NCBI GenBank assembly: GCA_902792685.1
Contig: CADBAP010000004.1
Location: 1-64,000 of the forward strand
Origin: an uncultured Prevotellaceae bacterium
GTDB taxonomy: Bacteria; Bacteroidota; Bacteroidia; Bacteroidales; Bacteroidaceae
Direction: 5' to 3'
Length of the DNA: 64,000 nt
The stretch's first letter is position 1; each line of letters begins with the position of its first letter. The position numbers and the translations under genes are program-made. Positions 23,442-32,655 of this stretch are shown one piece after another. The notes beneath the pieces are model-generated. The model saw only the letters and a program-made list of their open reading frames with translations. It was not told the origin of the DNA and made no database searches.

Positions 23442-24365
23442 TTACTCCGACATATTTTTGATATAGGGTAAATCCTTCAGTTCACCAAAACCAAAGAATT
23501 GCTTCGCATTATCAGACAGGAAGAACCGTTTCTGTTCGTCTGTCAGTTCCTGACACTTCGTTACAAAGTCATACGACATCTTATAGGTTATGGCGGTGAT
23601 GGTACGCGGATAGTCGCTACCCCACATCAGTTTATTCCATCCCACTTCGTCAGCTGCCTCCCGGATGGCTCGGACAGCAGACGGGTACGGATAAAACTCA
23701 TCGTTGAAGAGCCAAGTGATGCCTCCACTTTCTATATAGACATTCTTATGACGTGCCAGTTTAACTTGCGACAACCAATTCGGTCGGGTCACCATTCCGA
23801 AATGACCAACAGCAATCTTCAGGTCAGGACACTGTTGGATAACTTCCTCCATCTGCCCCACCTGGGCATCACCGTCCTGCAGTTCGATGCCCAAAATAAT
23901 CTGTTTCTTTTCCAAAAGAGCCATCAGCTCTTGCATCTCTTCATTCAGAAAACCTTTAGGCAGACGTGCGGCAGGAATTTTGATGCCCTGAAAACCACGT
24001 TCAATCAACCGAACCGTTTCCTGGTAAAATCCGGGCTTACGCGTCTCTGGCATTCCGAACGTAAAGAAACGATCGGGGTACTGTCGTTGGACTGTTTCCA
24101 AGTAATCGTTCTGCTGTCCGTCGATAAACTCCTGTGTGATAACAGCCGCTGAAACTTGTGCATAGTCCATGTTGGATAAGAACACCTCTGCCGAGTTGCG
24201 CCCATCAATCATAAACGGCGGTAGCATCTGCACAGCATCCTCACTCATGAACCGGCTACGGCTACGATTCTCCTTCAGCTGGCAAATGGGCATGCCATTT
24301 ACCACAGTATCTTGATGCAGCCATAAATGGGCATGCGCATCAATGATTTTAATTGCATCCATCAC
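23442..24365 (-). CDS. amidohydrolase-superfamily lactonase (probable L-galactono/L-fucono-lactonase)
   Basis: A 307-residue COG3618-type amidohydrolase. The metal-site HxH is IIDAHAHLWLH; AVGHFG and the late Asp in MWGSDYPRT complete the barrel signatures. Members of this group hydrolyse sugar lactones. It lies 9 bp after the aldo-keto reductase and 12 bp before the dehydrogenase, which would make it step two of aldose, lactone, aldonate, keto acid. Plain dicarboxylate or 2-pyrone hydrolysis is the alternative for the superfamily. Confidence 0.8.
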   Translation of the reverse strand: MMDAIKIIDAHAHLWLHQDTVVNGMPICQLKENRSRSRFMSEDAVQMLPPFMIDGRNSAEVFLSNMDYAQVSAAVITQEFIDGQQNDYLETVQRQYPDRFFTFGMPETRKPGFYQETVRLIERGFQGIKIPAARLPKGFLNEEMQELMALLEKKQIILGIELQDGDAQVGQMEEVIQQCPDLKIAVGHFGMVTRPNWLSQVKLARHKNVYIESGGITWLFNDEFYPYPSAVRAIREAADEVGWNKLMWGSDYPRTITAITYKMSYDFVTKCQELTDEQKRFFLSDNAKQFFGFGELKDLPYIKNMSE

Positions 24366-24374
24366 CTACTTATA

Positions 24375-25307
24375 TTATGTGTTTGCCCAGGATACACGCT
24401 GCTGGTCACCAATAATTTCACGTACCTTCGCTACCAGGTCCCAATCAATCGGTTCTTCAATATAGGCGAGGTTTTTTTTCAGATTCTCCGGACGTGTCGT
24501 GCTGAAGATTGTTGAGGCAATACGGGGATTGCTAACAGAGAACTGCATGGCAAGTTTCTCTATTGGATAACCTTTTTCCTTACAATACTGAGCAGCCTCC
24601 TCACACACTCGCACTAATGGTTTGGGGGCAGGATGCCAATCAGGAACACCCCGTTCTGTCAATAGTCCCATTGAGAAAGGAGAAGCATTCGACACGCCTA
24701 CACCATTCTTCTCGAAGAAATCGAGGAAATCAACCAGTTTGTCATCACACAAACAATAATGACAGAAGTTCAATAAACACTCCACCGTACCCGGCTCTGT
24801 ATGTTCGATTATCCACTTGAGATTCTCCAACTGCAAATCCGTGCACCCCACATGTTTCACAACACCCTCTTCCTTCAGACGATGTAGCGCAGGTAGCGTC
24901 TCGTTGGCAATCTGGTTTAAATCAGCAAACTCGATATCGTGTACATAGAGGATATCCACATAGTCAAGATGCAGTCGTTCCATACTCTCATAGACACTCC
25001 TTGTCACACGTTCAGCACTATAGTCCCATGAATTGTGGCCGTCTTCCCCGTATCGGCCTACCTTCGTTGAAAGGATAAACTTATCGTGAGGGATATCCTT
25101 CAAAGCCTTACCCAAAACGGTTTCAGCCTTGTAATAGCCATAATATGGCGACACATCAATAAAATTGATTCCTTCATCTACAGCGGTGAACACTGCATCG
25201 ATACCACGATTCTCGTCAAAAGAATGGAACACACCGCCTAGCGATGAAGCTCCAAATCCTAATTTTGACACACGCAGTCCTGTTTTTCCTAATTCCCTGT
25301 ATTCCAT
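24375..25307 (-). CDS. aldo-keto reductase, L-galactose/L-fucose 1-dehydrogenase type
   Basis: A 310-residue AKR. The tetrad is visible: D in INFIDVSPYYG, Y in SPYYG, K in STKVGRYG and H in YVHDIEF. The sequence follows plant L-galactose dehydrogenase closely along its length by recollection: LGKTGLRVSKLGFGASSLG, SAERVTRSVYESMERLHLDYVDIL, NFCHYCLCDDKLVDFL, GVGVSNASPFSMGLLTERG. It would oxidise L-galactose or L-fucose to the lactone. It starts 9 bp after the 1004-residue protein gene and is the first of four consecutive carbohydrate genes. Confidence 0.85.
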   Translation of the reverse strand: MEYRELGKTGLRVSKLGFGASSLGGVFHSFDENRGIDAVFTAVDEGINFIDVSPYYGYYKAETVLGKALKDIPHDKFILSTKVGRYGEDGHNSWDYSAERVTRSVYESMERLHLDYVDILYVHDIEFADLNQIANETLPALHRLKEEGVVKHVGCTDLQLENLKWIIEHTEPGTVECLLNFCHYCLCDDKLVDFLDFFEKNGVGVSNASPFSMGLLTERGVPDWHPAPKPLVRVCEEAAQYCKEKGYPIEKLAMQFSVSNPRIASTIFSTTRPENLKKNLAYIEEPIDWDLVAKVREIIGDQQRVSWANT

Positions 25308-25316
25308 TATGATGAT

Positions 25317-28300
25317 TTAATCTACGTTTAACATTACTACTCCTTGTTGTTTCTTTCCATCCATTTTGATCACTAACGGATGTTCAAAACGTACATGTCG
25401 CACATATTGCGTCTCTTCGACAGCAGGCATCGCATCAAGGATATCTTTTTGGTAAACACCCTCATTTTTATAAGTATTAATCGTGAAATAGCCTACTCCG
25501 AAACTGGTCAGATTCTGGAAGAAATGTGTTCCTTGCGATGGATCGACACGATAATTCTTTAATCCTTCTTCCACGATGACACGGGCACCAGAGATATGCG
25601 GCCACTTCACCGGGATGCCCAACCATGGGTCACTGGATCCCCAGCGTCCGGGACCAATGAGCACATACTGTCGGTCTGTTTCCATGAACTTTCTATTGAT
25701 ACGCTCTATCTCATCGGCAATAGTCGAATTGTTCATCGCAGTAAACTGGTCATCTGTCTTTACATAGACCACATCTACCACATCCTCGATGATTCCATGT
25801 CCCAATGACATGGACGAGCGCAGCAGACAACTGTCATCAGGTATCTCCGTCAAATCTTCGTCGAGCATCTGTTTAGAGTCCACGATTGGACGAATCTGCA
25901 ACAAATACAGTTCACCTGTCTTATCGTCATTTATGTTACAGGCAAACTCTATCTCGACTGGGCGACGCATAGATTCTGCTCCGTATTTCATACTCATCTG
26001 CAACAACTCCGGCAATGGGAAAATGCCCTGTTGGAGTACACCACAAAAGGAGATAATCTTTCGTCCTCCTTCGTAATAACCCTCACGAATCATTTGATCG
26101 TAGGGGTCAAAGGTAGAGGATATGAACGATAAAGGTGACATCTGCGAACCTTCCGCACGGTCTTTGTCGGCCTCCTTTACTTTTAGTTTTAGGATATTAA
26201 AACCATCATCCACTTTGAACTCATCACTATTCTGGGTCATGTCCAACGCATAAAACTGTGTCTGCGTCTCCTTCAAGGCAATATCCATCTCACTGGTTTG
26301 CAACACCTGATTGGGATGATATGGTGACACACGCAACGTTTGTCCGCCATCAACGATATACTTACCCAGTCCCAATGCCAACGAAGCAATACCCTCTTCT
26401 GCCATTTCATCACCGATGGGATAATAGTTTAGCGAGCGCAGCACACCGCTGATATTCGGATAGAAACGGTCACCATACCGTTTTCCAACTACCTCTTGCA
26501 AGATGACAGCCATCTTTTCCTGGTCAATCACATTACTGGTAGCCGTCATATATGCCTTTGAATCCTTATAATATACTGAAGCATAAACGCTCTTGATAGC
26601 CGCAGCCAACATACGCAGCATCTCATATTTGTCTTCCAGATACGGAATCATATAAGTGGAATAAATTCCTGCAAACGGCTGGTAGTGGGCATCTTCCAAC
26701 AAAGATGAAGAGCGCACAGCGATAGGTGCATGCGTTGCCTCGATGAAGGCAAAGAAATCACCGATAAACTCATCCGGCAACTGTGCTTTGAGGAAGTGTC
26801 GAAGAATCTCTTCATCACTGGCATCGCTCAACGCAATCTGATAAAGGTTGTTGCGTTCCATGAAATTGTCAAACACGTCCGTACACAACACCACCGTTTT
26901 AGGTATCTGCACTGTTGCATTGTCGAAACGGTTGAAGTCAGCATGCATCTTGATCACATTGTCCAAAAAAGCCAGACCTCTGCCCTTGCCTCCCAACGAG
27001 CCTTCACCGATACGAGCGAAATGGGAAAATTTATCGAATTTGTTTCTGTCGAAGACTGCAACGACACCCAAGTTCTTCATCCTACGATACTGTACAATGG
27101 CATCATAGATAATCTGACGATGCAAATCCACATCCTGCAACTTATGCCAGGTTATTCCCTTCAGGAACTCTGACACAGGAAAAATCGCACGTGCACACAA
27201 CCAACGACTCATGTGGTTACGCGAGATATGCCGCAACATCGAATCATTGGGAATGTTAAAGATGTTATCCTGTAACTCTTTCAGGTTATGGATGCGAGCA
27301 ATTTCCTCATGGGTCTCTGGGTCGCGGAAGATAAAATCGCCAAAACCCATGTGCTCTTCCATAATCTTTCTAAGGTCGCGTTCCATCGTCTTCGAGTTCT
27401 TATCTACGAAACGGAAATGCTCAGCCTCTGCCTTCTCACGGTTTTCACTCTCAGCACTTTGCAGAATCAGAGGAATATATTCATCACGTTTGCGTATCTC
27501 GCGTAGCAGTTTCATACCTGCTTCTTTGTCTTTATCCTCTGAGCGCACATCGGCAGGCACGGCATCGCCCATCGGGAAGCGCCCGTCACTGATGACACCC
27601 AACGTATGGTCAGCATAACGGTCATACCACATCATTGCCTCCCTATAGTTACGCGCCAAAACGACCTTAGGCCTTCCTCGCATACGAAGGGTTGCAGCAT
27701 GTTTGTTCAACGCTTCTGTAGAGAAGCTCTGGCTTTGTTGCAAAAGGTAGTTATATAAATTAGGTAGGATACTGGAATAGAAACGAATGCTGTCTTCCAC
27801 CACCAAAATCATCTGCACACCAGCCTCAGCGATGTCGTGGTCTATATTCATTCGGTCCTCTATCAGTTTGATAATCGATAGTATCAAGTTGGTATTACCC
27901 AACCAACAGAATACATAGTCGAATATTGACAGATCCTCATGCGCCATGCGTTTGGTGATACCATGCGAAAAAGGCGTCAGTACCACGCACGGCATCTCAG
28001 GAAACTGTGCTTTCACAGAACGTGCTACATCGAAAGCATCATTATCAGCATTGCCCGGCATGCAAATAACCAGGTCAATATTAGTTGTCTCCAATACGCG
28101 CGCAGCCTCTTCTGTTGTCGAAACCTGCGTAAACGTCGGTGGATAGCGCAGTCCCAACTCCATGTATTCATTATAGATCTTTTCCTCGATACGTCCGTCG
28201 TCTTCCAGCATAAACGCATCATAGGGGTTCGCCACTATCAATACATTATATATACGGCGCATCATCAGATTCACAAACGACACGTCTCTCAGATAGAATT

Positions 28301-28331
28301 TACTCCACTCCTGTGGTAACGGCTCTTTCAT
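25317..28331 (-). CDS. large PEP-synthase-like protein: two receiver-like domains plus a PPDK nucleotide-binding domain
   Basis: A 1004-residue cytoplasmic protein. Residues about 27-155 (NVLIVANPYDAFMLEDDG, DLVICMPGN) and about 170-335 (MILVVEDSIRFYSSIL) look like two receiver-type alpha/beta domains, the second with a canonical VVEDS start. Residues about 440-860 match the ATP-grasp domain of pyruvate phosphate dikinase/PEP synthase (GEGSLGGKGRGLAFL, PIAVRSSSLLEDAHYQPFAGIY, YLLQIRPI). The mobile phosphohistidine domain and the PEP/pyruvate TIM barrel of true PEP synthase (about 800 residues) are not seen, so PEP synthesis is doubtful. The gene has its own -7 box divergent from gdhA; the sugar genes follow with 9-bp spacing. 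Confidence 0.8.
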   Translation of the reverse strand: MKEPLPQEWSKFYLRDVSFVNLMMRRIYNVLIVANPYDAFMLEDDGRIEEKIYNEYMELGLRYPPTFTQVSTTEEAARVLETTNIDLVICMPGNADNDAFDVARSVKAQFPEMPCVVLTPFSHGITKRMAHEDLSIFDYVFCWLGNTNLILSIIKLIEDRMNIDHDIAEAGVQMILVVEDSIRFYSSILPNLYNYLLQQSQSFSTEALNKHAATLRMRGRPKVVLARNYREAMMWYDRYADHTLGVISDGRFPMGDAVPADVRSEDKDKEAGMKLLREIRKRDEYIPLILQSAESENREKAEAEHFRFVDKNSKTMERDLRKIMEEHMGFGDFIFRDPETHEEIARIHNLKELQDNIFNIPNDSMLRHISRNHMSRWLCARAIFPVSEFLKGITWHKLQDVDLHRQIIYDAIVQYRRMKNLGVVAVFDRNKFDKFSHFARIGEGSLGGKGRGLAFLDNVIKMHADFNRFDNATVQIPKTVVLCTDVFDNFMERNNLYQIALSDASDEEILRHFLKAQLPDEFIGDFFAFIEATHAPIAVRSSSLLEDAHYQPFAGIYSTYMIPYLEDKYEMLRMLAAAIKSVYASVYYKDSKAYMTATSNVIDQEKMAVILQEVVGKRYGDRFYPNISGVLRSLNYYPIGDEMAEEGIASLALGLGKYIVDGGQTLRVSPYHPNQVLQTSEMDIALKETQTQFYALDMTQNSDEFKVDDGFNILKLKVKEADKDRAEGSQMSPLSFISSTFDPYDQMIREGYYEGGRKIISFCGVLQQGIFPLPELLQMSMKYGAESMRRPVEIEFACNINDDKTGELYLLQIRPIVDSKQMLDEDLTEIPDDSCLLRSSMSLGHGIIEDVVDVVYVKTDDQFTAMNNSTIADEIERINRKFMETDRQYVLIGPGRWGSSDPWLGIPVKWPHISGARVIVEEGLKNYRVDPSQGTHFFQNLTSFGVGYFTINTYKNEGVYQKDILDAMPAVEETQYVRHVRFEHPLVIKMDGKKQQGVVMLNVD

Positions 28332-28352
28332 AGAAATATTTTTTCAATGTTG

Positions 28353-28360
28353 CAAAAATA
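28353..28360 (-). promoter_or_regulatory. -7 box for the PPDK-like gene
   Basis: Minus strand TATTTTTG, 22 bp before the ATG at 28331. No TTTG at the usual spacing. The intervening 28361-28497 shows no gene. Confidence 0.5.
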
Positions 28361-28497
28361 CAAAATAATTCGGTTTTACGTATCATTCCTACGTAAAAAA
28401 AACGCCCAGCATTCACATTTAGACAGTTTTTCCATCAAATACCGCGCAACAACCAATACAAAGTGTAAACAACACCTGCAAAAAATACTTGTTTTTA

Positions 28498-28529
28498 TTT
28501 GGAGGGTATGAAAAGATTAGATACTTTTG
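28498..28529 (+). promoter_or_regulatory. Bacteroidota promoter for gdhA
   Basis: TTTG (28498-28501), 20-bp spacer, TACTTTTG (28522-28529). The leader would be about 70 nt. Confidence 0.75.
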
Positions 28530-28607
28530 CAGTGAAGATTTGACATTTTGATATTCAATAGACAACAAGATAAATAATATACCTAAATCATTAAAAACAT
28601 TTTTACC

Positions 28608-29945
28608 ATGGAAGTCGAGAAAATCATGCAGTCACTGGAGCAGAAGCATCCTGGTGAATTGGAGTATTTACAAGCTGTACGCGAGGTGTTAGAGTCTGTA
28701 AAGGACGTCTATAACCAACATCCGGAGTTTGAGAAAGCTAAAATCATTGAGCGTATCGTAGAACCCGAACGTATCATCACATTCCGCGTACCGTGGGTTG
28801 ACGACAAAGGTGAGATACATGTCAACCTAGGTTATCGTGTACAGTTTAACAGTGCGATTGGTCCTTACAAAGGCGGTTTGCGTTTCCACTCCTCTGTCAA
28901 CCTGTCTATCCTGAAGTTCCTGGGCTTCGAACAGACCTTTAAAAATGCACTTACAACACTTCCGATGGGTGGAGGAAAAGGTGGCTCTGACTTCTCTATT
29001 CGCGGACGCTCTGATGCAGAAGTCATGCGCTTCTGTCAGGCTTTTATGACAGAGTTGTATCGCCATATTGGTCCTGACGAGGATGTACCTGCTGGTGACA
29101 TTGGTGTTGGCGGTCGCGAAATCGGATACCTCTTCGGTATGTACAAAAAACTCACCCATCAGTTCCAAGGTGTTCTTACTGGCAAAGGGATGGAGTTCGG
29201 CGGTTCGCGTATACGTCCTGAGGCTACCGGCTATGGTGCTATCTATTTCGTTAATCACATGCTGGCTACACGCGGCATTGACATCAAGGGCAAGACGATT
29301 GCTCTCTCCGGCTTTGGCAATGTTGCATGGGGTGCTGCTAAAAAAGCAACGGAGCTAGGTGCTAAAGTCATCACCATCAGCGGTCCTGACGGATATATCT
29401 ATGATCCTGCGGGTCTCGATGCCGAAAAAATTGAATACATGTTGGAACTGAGAGCCAGCGGAAACGATATTTGTCAACCCTACGAGGAAGAATTTGAGGG
29501 TTCTACCTTCTTTGAAAACAAAAAGCCATGGGAGCAAAAAGCAGACATCTATCTACCTTGCGCTACCCAGAACGAACTTAACGGCAATGATGCCGACCAA
29601 ATTCTTGCCCAGAATCCTCTTTGTGTTGCTGAGGTTTCCAACATGGGCTGTACAGCTGAGGCTGCTGAGAAATTCGTTGCTGCCAAAACTCTCTTCGCTC
29701 CAGGAAAAGCTGTCAATGCAGGTGGTGTGGCCACAAGTGGTCTGGAAATGACACAGAATTCTATGCGCTTGCTGTGGAGTAATAAAGAGGTCGATGAAAA
29801 GTTGCATTACATCATGCACTCTATCCACGAACAATGTGTGAAATACGGCCAGCAGCCCGATGGTTACATTGACTACGTGAAAGGTGCCAACATCGCTGGT
29901 TTCATGAAAGTTGCTAAAGCTATGCTCGCACAAGGGATTGTGTAA
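28608..29945 (+). CDS. gdhA: NADP-type glutamate dehydrogenase
   Basis: A 445-residue hexameric GDH forming glutamate from 2-oxoglutarate and ammonium. Substrate motifs are KGGLRFHSSVN and the catalytic Lys region PMGGGKGGSDF; the Rossmann site is ALSGFGNVAWGAA. Length and the 50-residue N-terminal extension (hexameric S50 type) favour the NADP-dependent biosynthetic form. A clean promoter precedes it; the RlpA gene follows after 35 bp without a terminator. Confidence 0.94.
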   Translation: MEVEKIMQSLEQKHPGELEYLQAVREVLESVKDVYNQHPEFEKAKIIERIVEPERIITFRVPWVDDKGEIHVNLGYRVQFNSAIGPYKGGLRFHSSVNLSILKFLGFEQTFKNALTTLPMGGGKGGSDFSIRGRSDAEVMRFCQAFMTELYRHIGPDEDVPAGDIGVGGREIGYLFGMYKKLTHQFQGVLTGKGMEFGGSRIRPEATGYGAIYFVNHMLATRGIDIKGKTIALSGFGNVAWGAAKKATELGAKVITISGPDGYIYDPAGLDAEKIEYMLELRASGNDICQPYEEEFEGSTFFENKKPWEQKADIYLPCATQNELNGNDADQILAQNPLCVAEVSNMGCTAEAAEKFVAAKTLFAPGKAVNAGGVATSGLEMTQNSMRLLWSNKEVDEKLHYIMHSIHEQCVKYGQQPDGYIDYVKGANIAGFMKVAKAMLAQGIV

Positions 29946-29980
29946 TACAATAAAAAAGGTTATTTCCCGTTATCTTATAC

Positions 29981-30448
29981 GTGAACCTCAAAACGATTCT
30001 TATATTTATTATGCCCTTTATGGCTATTACCACTCTGCATGCCCAGCAGCAGAGTGGTAATGCCTCTTATTATGCAAACAACCTGCACGGAAGGAAGATG
30101 AGCAACGGACAACCCTACCACCGTGATAGTCTCACCTGTGCACATCGTGTCTTTCCACTTGGCACTTATCTGAAGGTTACCAACCCGAGTAACAACAAAT
30201 CCGTTGTTGTCAAGGTCACAGACCGAGGCCCCTTCGGACGCGGAAGAATCATCGACCTGTCCTATGCTGCAGCCAAAGAACTCGGCCTCATCCGTCAGGG
30301 TGTAGGATTGGTACGCGTAGAAAAAGTTGACAAGACCAACTCCTACTCACCTTTCCCGTTGCCTGATATCGACTACGAATCCGTCAGTATCGGCTACGAG
30401 TTTATTCCCAAATGGAAATCAATAGAAACTCCGTATAAGAAAGAGTAA
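29981..30448 (+). CDS. rlpA: RlpA-like septal/peptidoglycan protein (DPBB domain)
   Basis: A 155-residue exported protein. It starts with GTG, followed by a signal peptide (NLKTILIFIMPFMAITTLHA). The double-psi beta-barrel has the RlpA signatures GNASYYANNLHGRKMSNG, THR-type LTCAHRVFPLGTYLKVTN and VTDRGPFGRGRIIDLS with the catalytic Asp. RlpA proteins cleave naked glycan strands. No SPOR domain is present. It may be co-transcribed with gdhA. Confidence 0.88.
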   Translation: MNLKTILIFIMPFMAITTLHAQQQSGNASYYANNLHGRKMSNGQPYHRDSLTCAHRVFPLGTYLKVTNPSNNKSVVVKVTDRGPFGRGRIIDLSYAAAKELGLIRQGVGLVRVEKVDKTNSYSPFPLPDIDYESVSIGYEFIPKWKSIETPYKKE

Positions 30449-30490
30449 CTTTCAACGACTCCCTCCCCACATAGAGTTGGGATAAGACTT

Positions 30491-32542
30491 TTAACTTTTC
30501 AACTCTGGATATTGAATACGTGTATGGTACATTGACTTCAGTCGGTCAATAAGTACCTGTTTGGCAATATCGATATCACGGAAGGTAATTGGACACTCTT
30601 TGAAGTTACCGTCAGCAATCTGTGCATCAATGAGTTTGTTGACCAGCGTAGAGATACTTTCTTCTGTATATTCTGGTAATGAACGGGACGCCGCCTCCAC
30701 CGTATCCGTCATCATCAAGATTGCCTGCTCACGTGTGAAGGGGTTTGGTCCGGGATAGCTGAACATATTGACATCAACTTCTTCATCAGGGTGTTCGTTC
30801 TTGTAGTTAACATAGAAATATTTCGCTAAACCAGCTCCATGATGGGTTGTAATAAACTCTTTGATCACAGCAGGGAGGCTGTATTTCTCCGCCAACGACA
30901 GACCATCGGTCACATGGCTAATGATGATACGCGCGCTTTCAATATCAGAAAGTTTGTCGTGAGGGTTTACACCCGCCTGGTTCTCCGTAAAGAACACCGG
31001 ATTCTCCATTTTTCCGATATCATGGTAAAGGGCACCTGTACGTACGAGTTGTGCCTTTGCTCCAATCTTATTAGCTATCTCTGCCCCCAGATTACCCACA
31101 TTGATAGAATGTTGGAAAGTTCCTGAGGCCACCTCACTCATGCGACGCAATAGTTCATTGTTGGTATTCGACAACTCAAACAGCGTCACAGCAGAGATAA
31201 AACCAAAGGTTTTCTCTATGACAAGCATCAAAGGATAGGCAAACAATAGCAGGAAGCCGTTAACAGCGAAATATACATACATCGTACTATCAAGATTAGA
31301 GAAATCATCGTTCTGTATCAGCTGTATTGCCAAATAAATCAGACTACTGGTAATCGTTACTAGAACGGCTGTAAGGAAAATCTGCGAGCGTTTCTCCAAT
31401 TCACGCAAGGAGTAAATTGCCACCAATCCCGCTACTAGTTGAATAATGATAAACTCATACTGGTATTTTACAGCCACCGCTGACAAGAGAATCATGATGA
31501 CATGCGTGATGAATGCCGTACGTGAGTCCATGAACACTCGAATGAAAATAGGTACGATTGCATATGGGATAATATAGACATTAAAAAACAGATGACGCAT
31601 CATCAACGACACCAATACAGGAAAGATAACAATCATCGCATAAAGCATGGCAATACTGCGAGGTTTCACAAAGTAGTCTTTACGAAAGAGCGTTAGATAG
31701 ACGGTAAACAGAATAACGAGTATCAATACAAGCAATGCCTGTCCGATGACCGTCATCATCAGTTCATCCTCAGAGGCATTACGCTTTTTTGCTTCTTTCT
31801 CAAACGAATCAAGCACACGATATGTATAGCTATCAACAATATCACCTCTATCAATAATACGCTGTCCCTCCAATACCATTCCACTGGCAGTAGCAATAAG
31901 ACTGAGCATATCATTTTTCTCTGTCTCACTACGCACTTGATCGTAAATAAGATTAGGCTCAATGTAATTATTCAGATTACATCTCTGCAGTGCCGCCCTT
32001 TCCTTTACCAACACCTCATCCTGAAACAGCTGCTCGTAGGCAGTCGTTGTTGACCGGAACTGTTGAACATGATAGGACTGCGCCTCTTTACCATCAACGA
32101 TTCTGATAACACTCGACGTATCCTTGCTCATCGCTGAATATTGTACAGGATCCATGATGCCCACCTCATAGAGCATTTTCAGCCGATTGGCTACAAGCGC
32201 CTTATAAACAAGCGGAAGATCAGGAAGGCCGTTCGGAAAATCTTTGTTGAACTGGTCGATATTCTTTTCTCCAATATACGCATTCTTATTATAATACGGC
32301 TGGAAATGTTTTAGGATAGAATCACGCTCAGCCTGCAATGCCTCTTCCGTCTTATACACAGGGAAGTCATACTGTGCAATCAGTTGACCATACATCCAAG
32401 GCTTTCCTTCATCATAATGGAACATTTTTCCCTCTTCACGTGGAAGCGCCCAAACAACAATTACAACCGTGAGAAGCACTAACACGATACGTGTAGTAAT
32501 GTCTCTAAGATAGTTGCTTTCAGACAATTTATACTTGCTCAT
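30491..32542 (-). CDS. 7TM-HD domain protein, probable c-di-AMP phosphodiesterase PgpH-like
   Basis: A 683-residue membrane protein. One N-terminal helix (ITTRIVLVLLTVVIVVWAL) is followed by an extracytoplasmic 7TMR-HDED-like region to about residue 265, then seven hydrophobic helices (about 270-455) and a cytoplasmic HD domain with ALYHDIGKMENP, THHGAGL and MMTDTVEAASRS. This is the architecture of PgpH, which degrades c-di-AMP. Substrate is inferred from the family. Divergent from gltX and convergent with rlpA. Confidence 0.88.
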   Translation of the reverse strand: MSKYKLSESNYLRDITTRIVLVLLTVVIVVWALPREEGKMFHYDEGKPWMYGQLIAQYDFPVYKTEEALQAERDSILKHFQPYYNKNAYIGEKNIDQFNKDFPNGLPDLPLVYKALVANRLKMLYEVGIMDPVQYSAMSKDTSSVIRIVDGKEAQSYHVQQFRSTTTAYEQLFQDEVLVKERAALQRCNLNNYIEPNLIYDQVRSETEKNDMLSLIATASGMVLEGQRIIDRGDIVDSYTYRVLDSFEKEAKKRNASEDELMMTVIGQALLVLILVILFTVYLTLFRKDYFVKPRSIAMLYAMIVIFPVLVSLMMRHLFFNVYIIPYAIVPIFIRVFMDSRTAFITHVIMILLSAVAVKYQYEFIIIQLVAGLVAIYSLRELEKRSQIFLTAVLVTITSSLIYLAIQLIQNDDFSNLDSTMYVYFAVNGFLLLFAYPLMLVIEKTFGFISAVTLFELSNTNNELLRRMSEVASGTFQHSINVGNLGAEIANKIGAKAQLVRTGALYHDIGKMENPVFFTENQAGVNPHDKLSDIESARIIISHVTDGLSLAEKYSLPAVIKEFITTHHGAGLAKYFYVNYKNEHPDEEVDVNMFSYPGPNPFTREQAILMMTDTVEAASRSLPEYTEESISTLVNKLIDAQIADGNFKECPITFRDIDIAKQVLIDRLKSMYHTRIQYPELKS

Positions 32543-32609
32543 AAATACGTATTATTGAAATTACTTTGCGAAAATACAAAAAAAATATCCAATAATGGAA
32601 TTTTTTGTT

Positions 32610-32617
32610 TATTTTTG
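32610..32617 (+). promoter_or_regulatory. -7 box for gltX
   Basis: TATTTTTG, about 38 bp before the ATG at 32656; no TTTG at the usual spacing. Confidence 0.5.
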
Positions 32618-32655
32618 CACAAAAATATTGAAATTATCTATTTATAGTTAGGAAA

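Noticed and set aside
30449..30490. terminator between rlpA and the 7TM-HD gene
   Set aside because: Only weak complementarity (ACTCCCTC/GAGTTGGG) and no clear U tract, so not listed.
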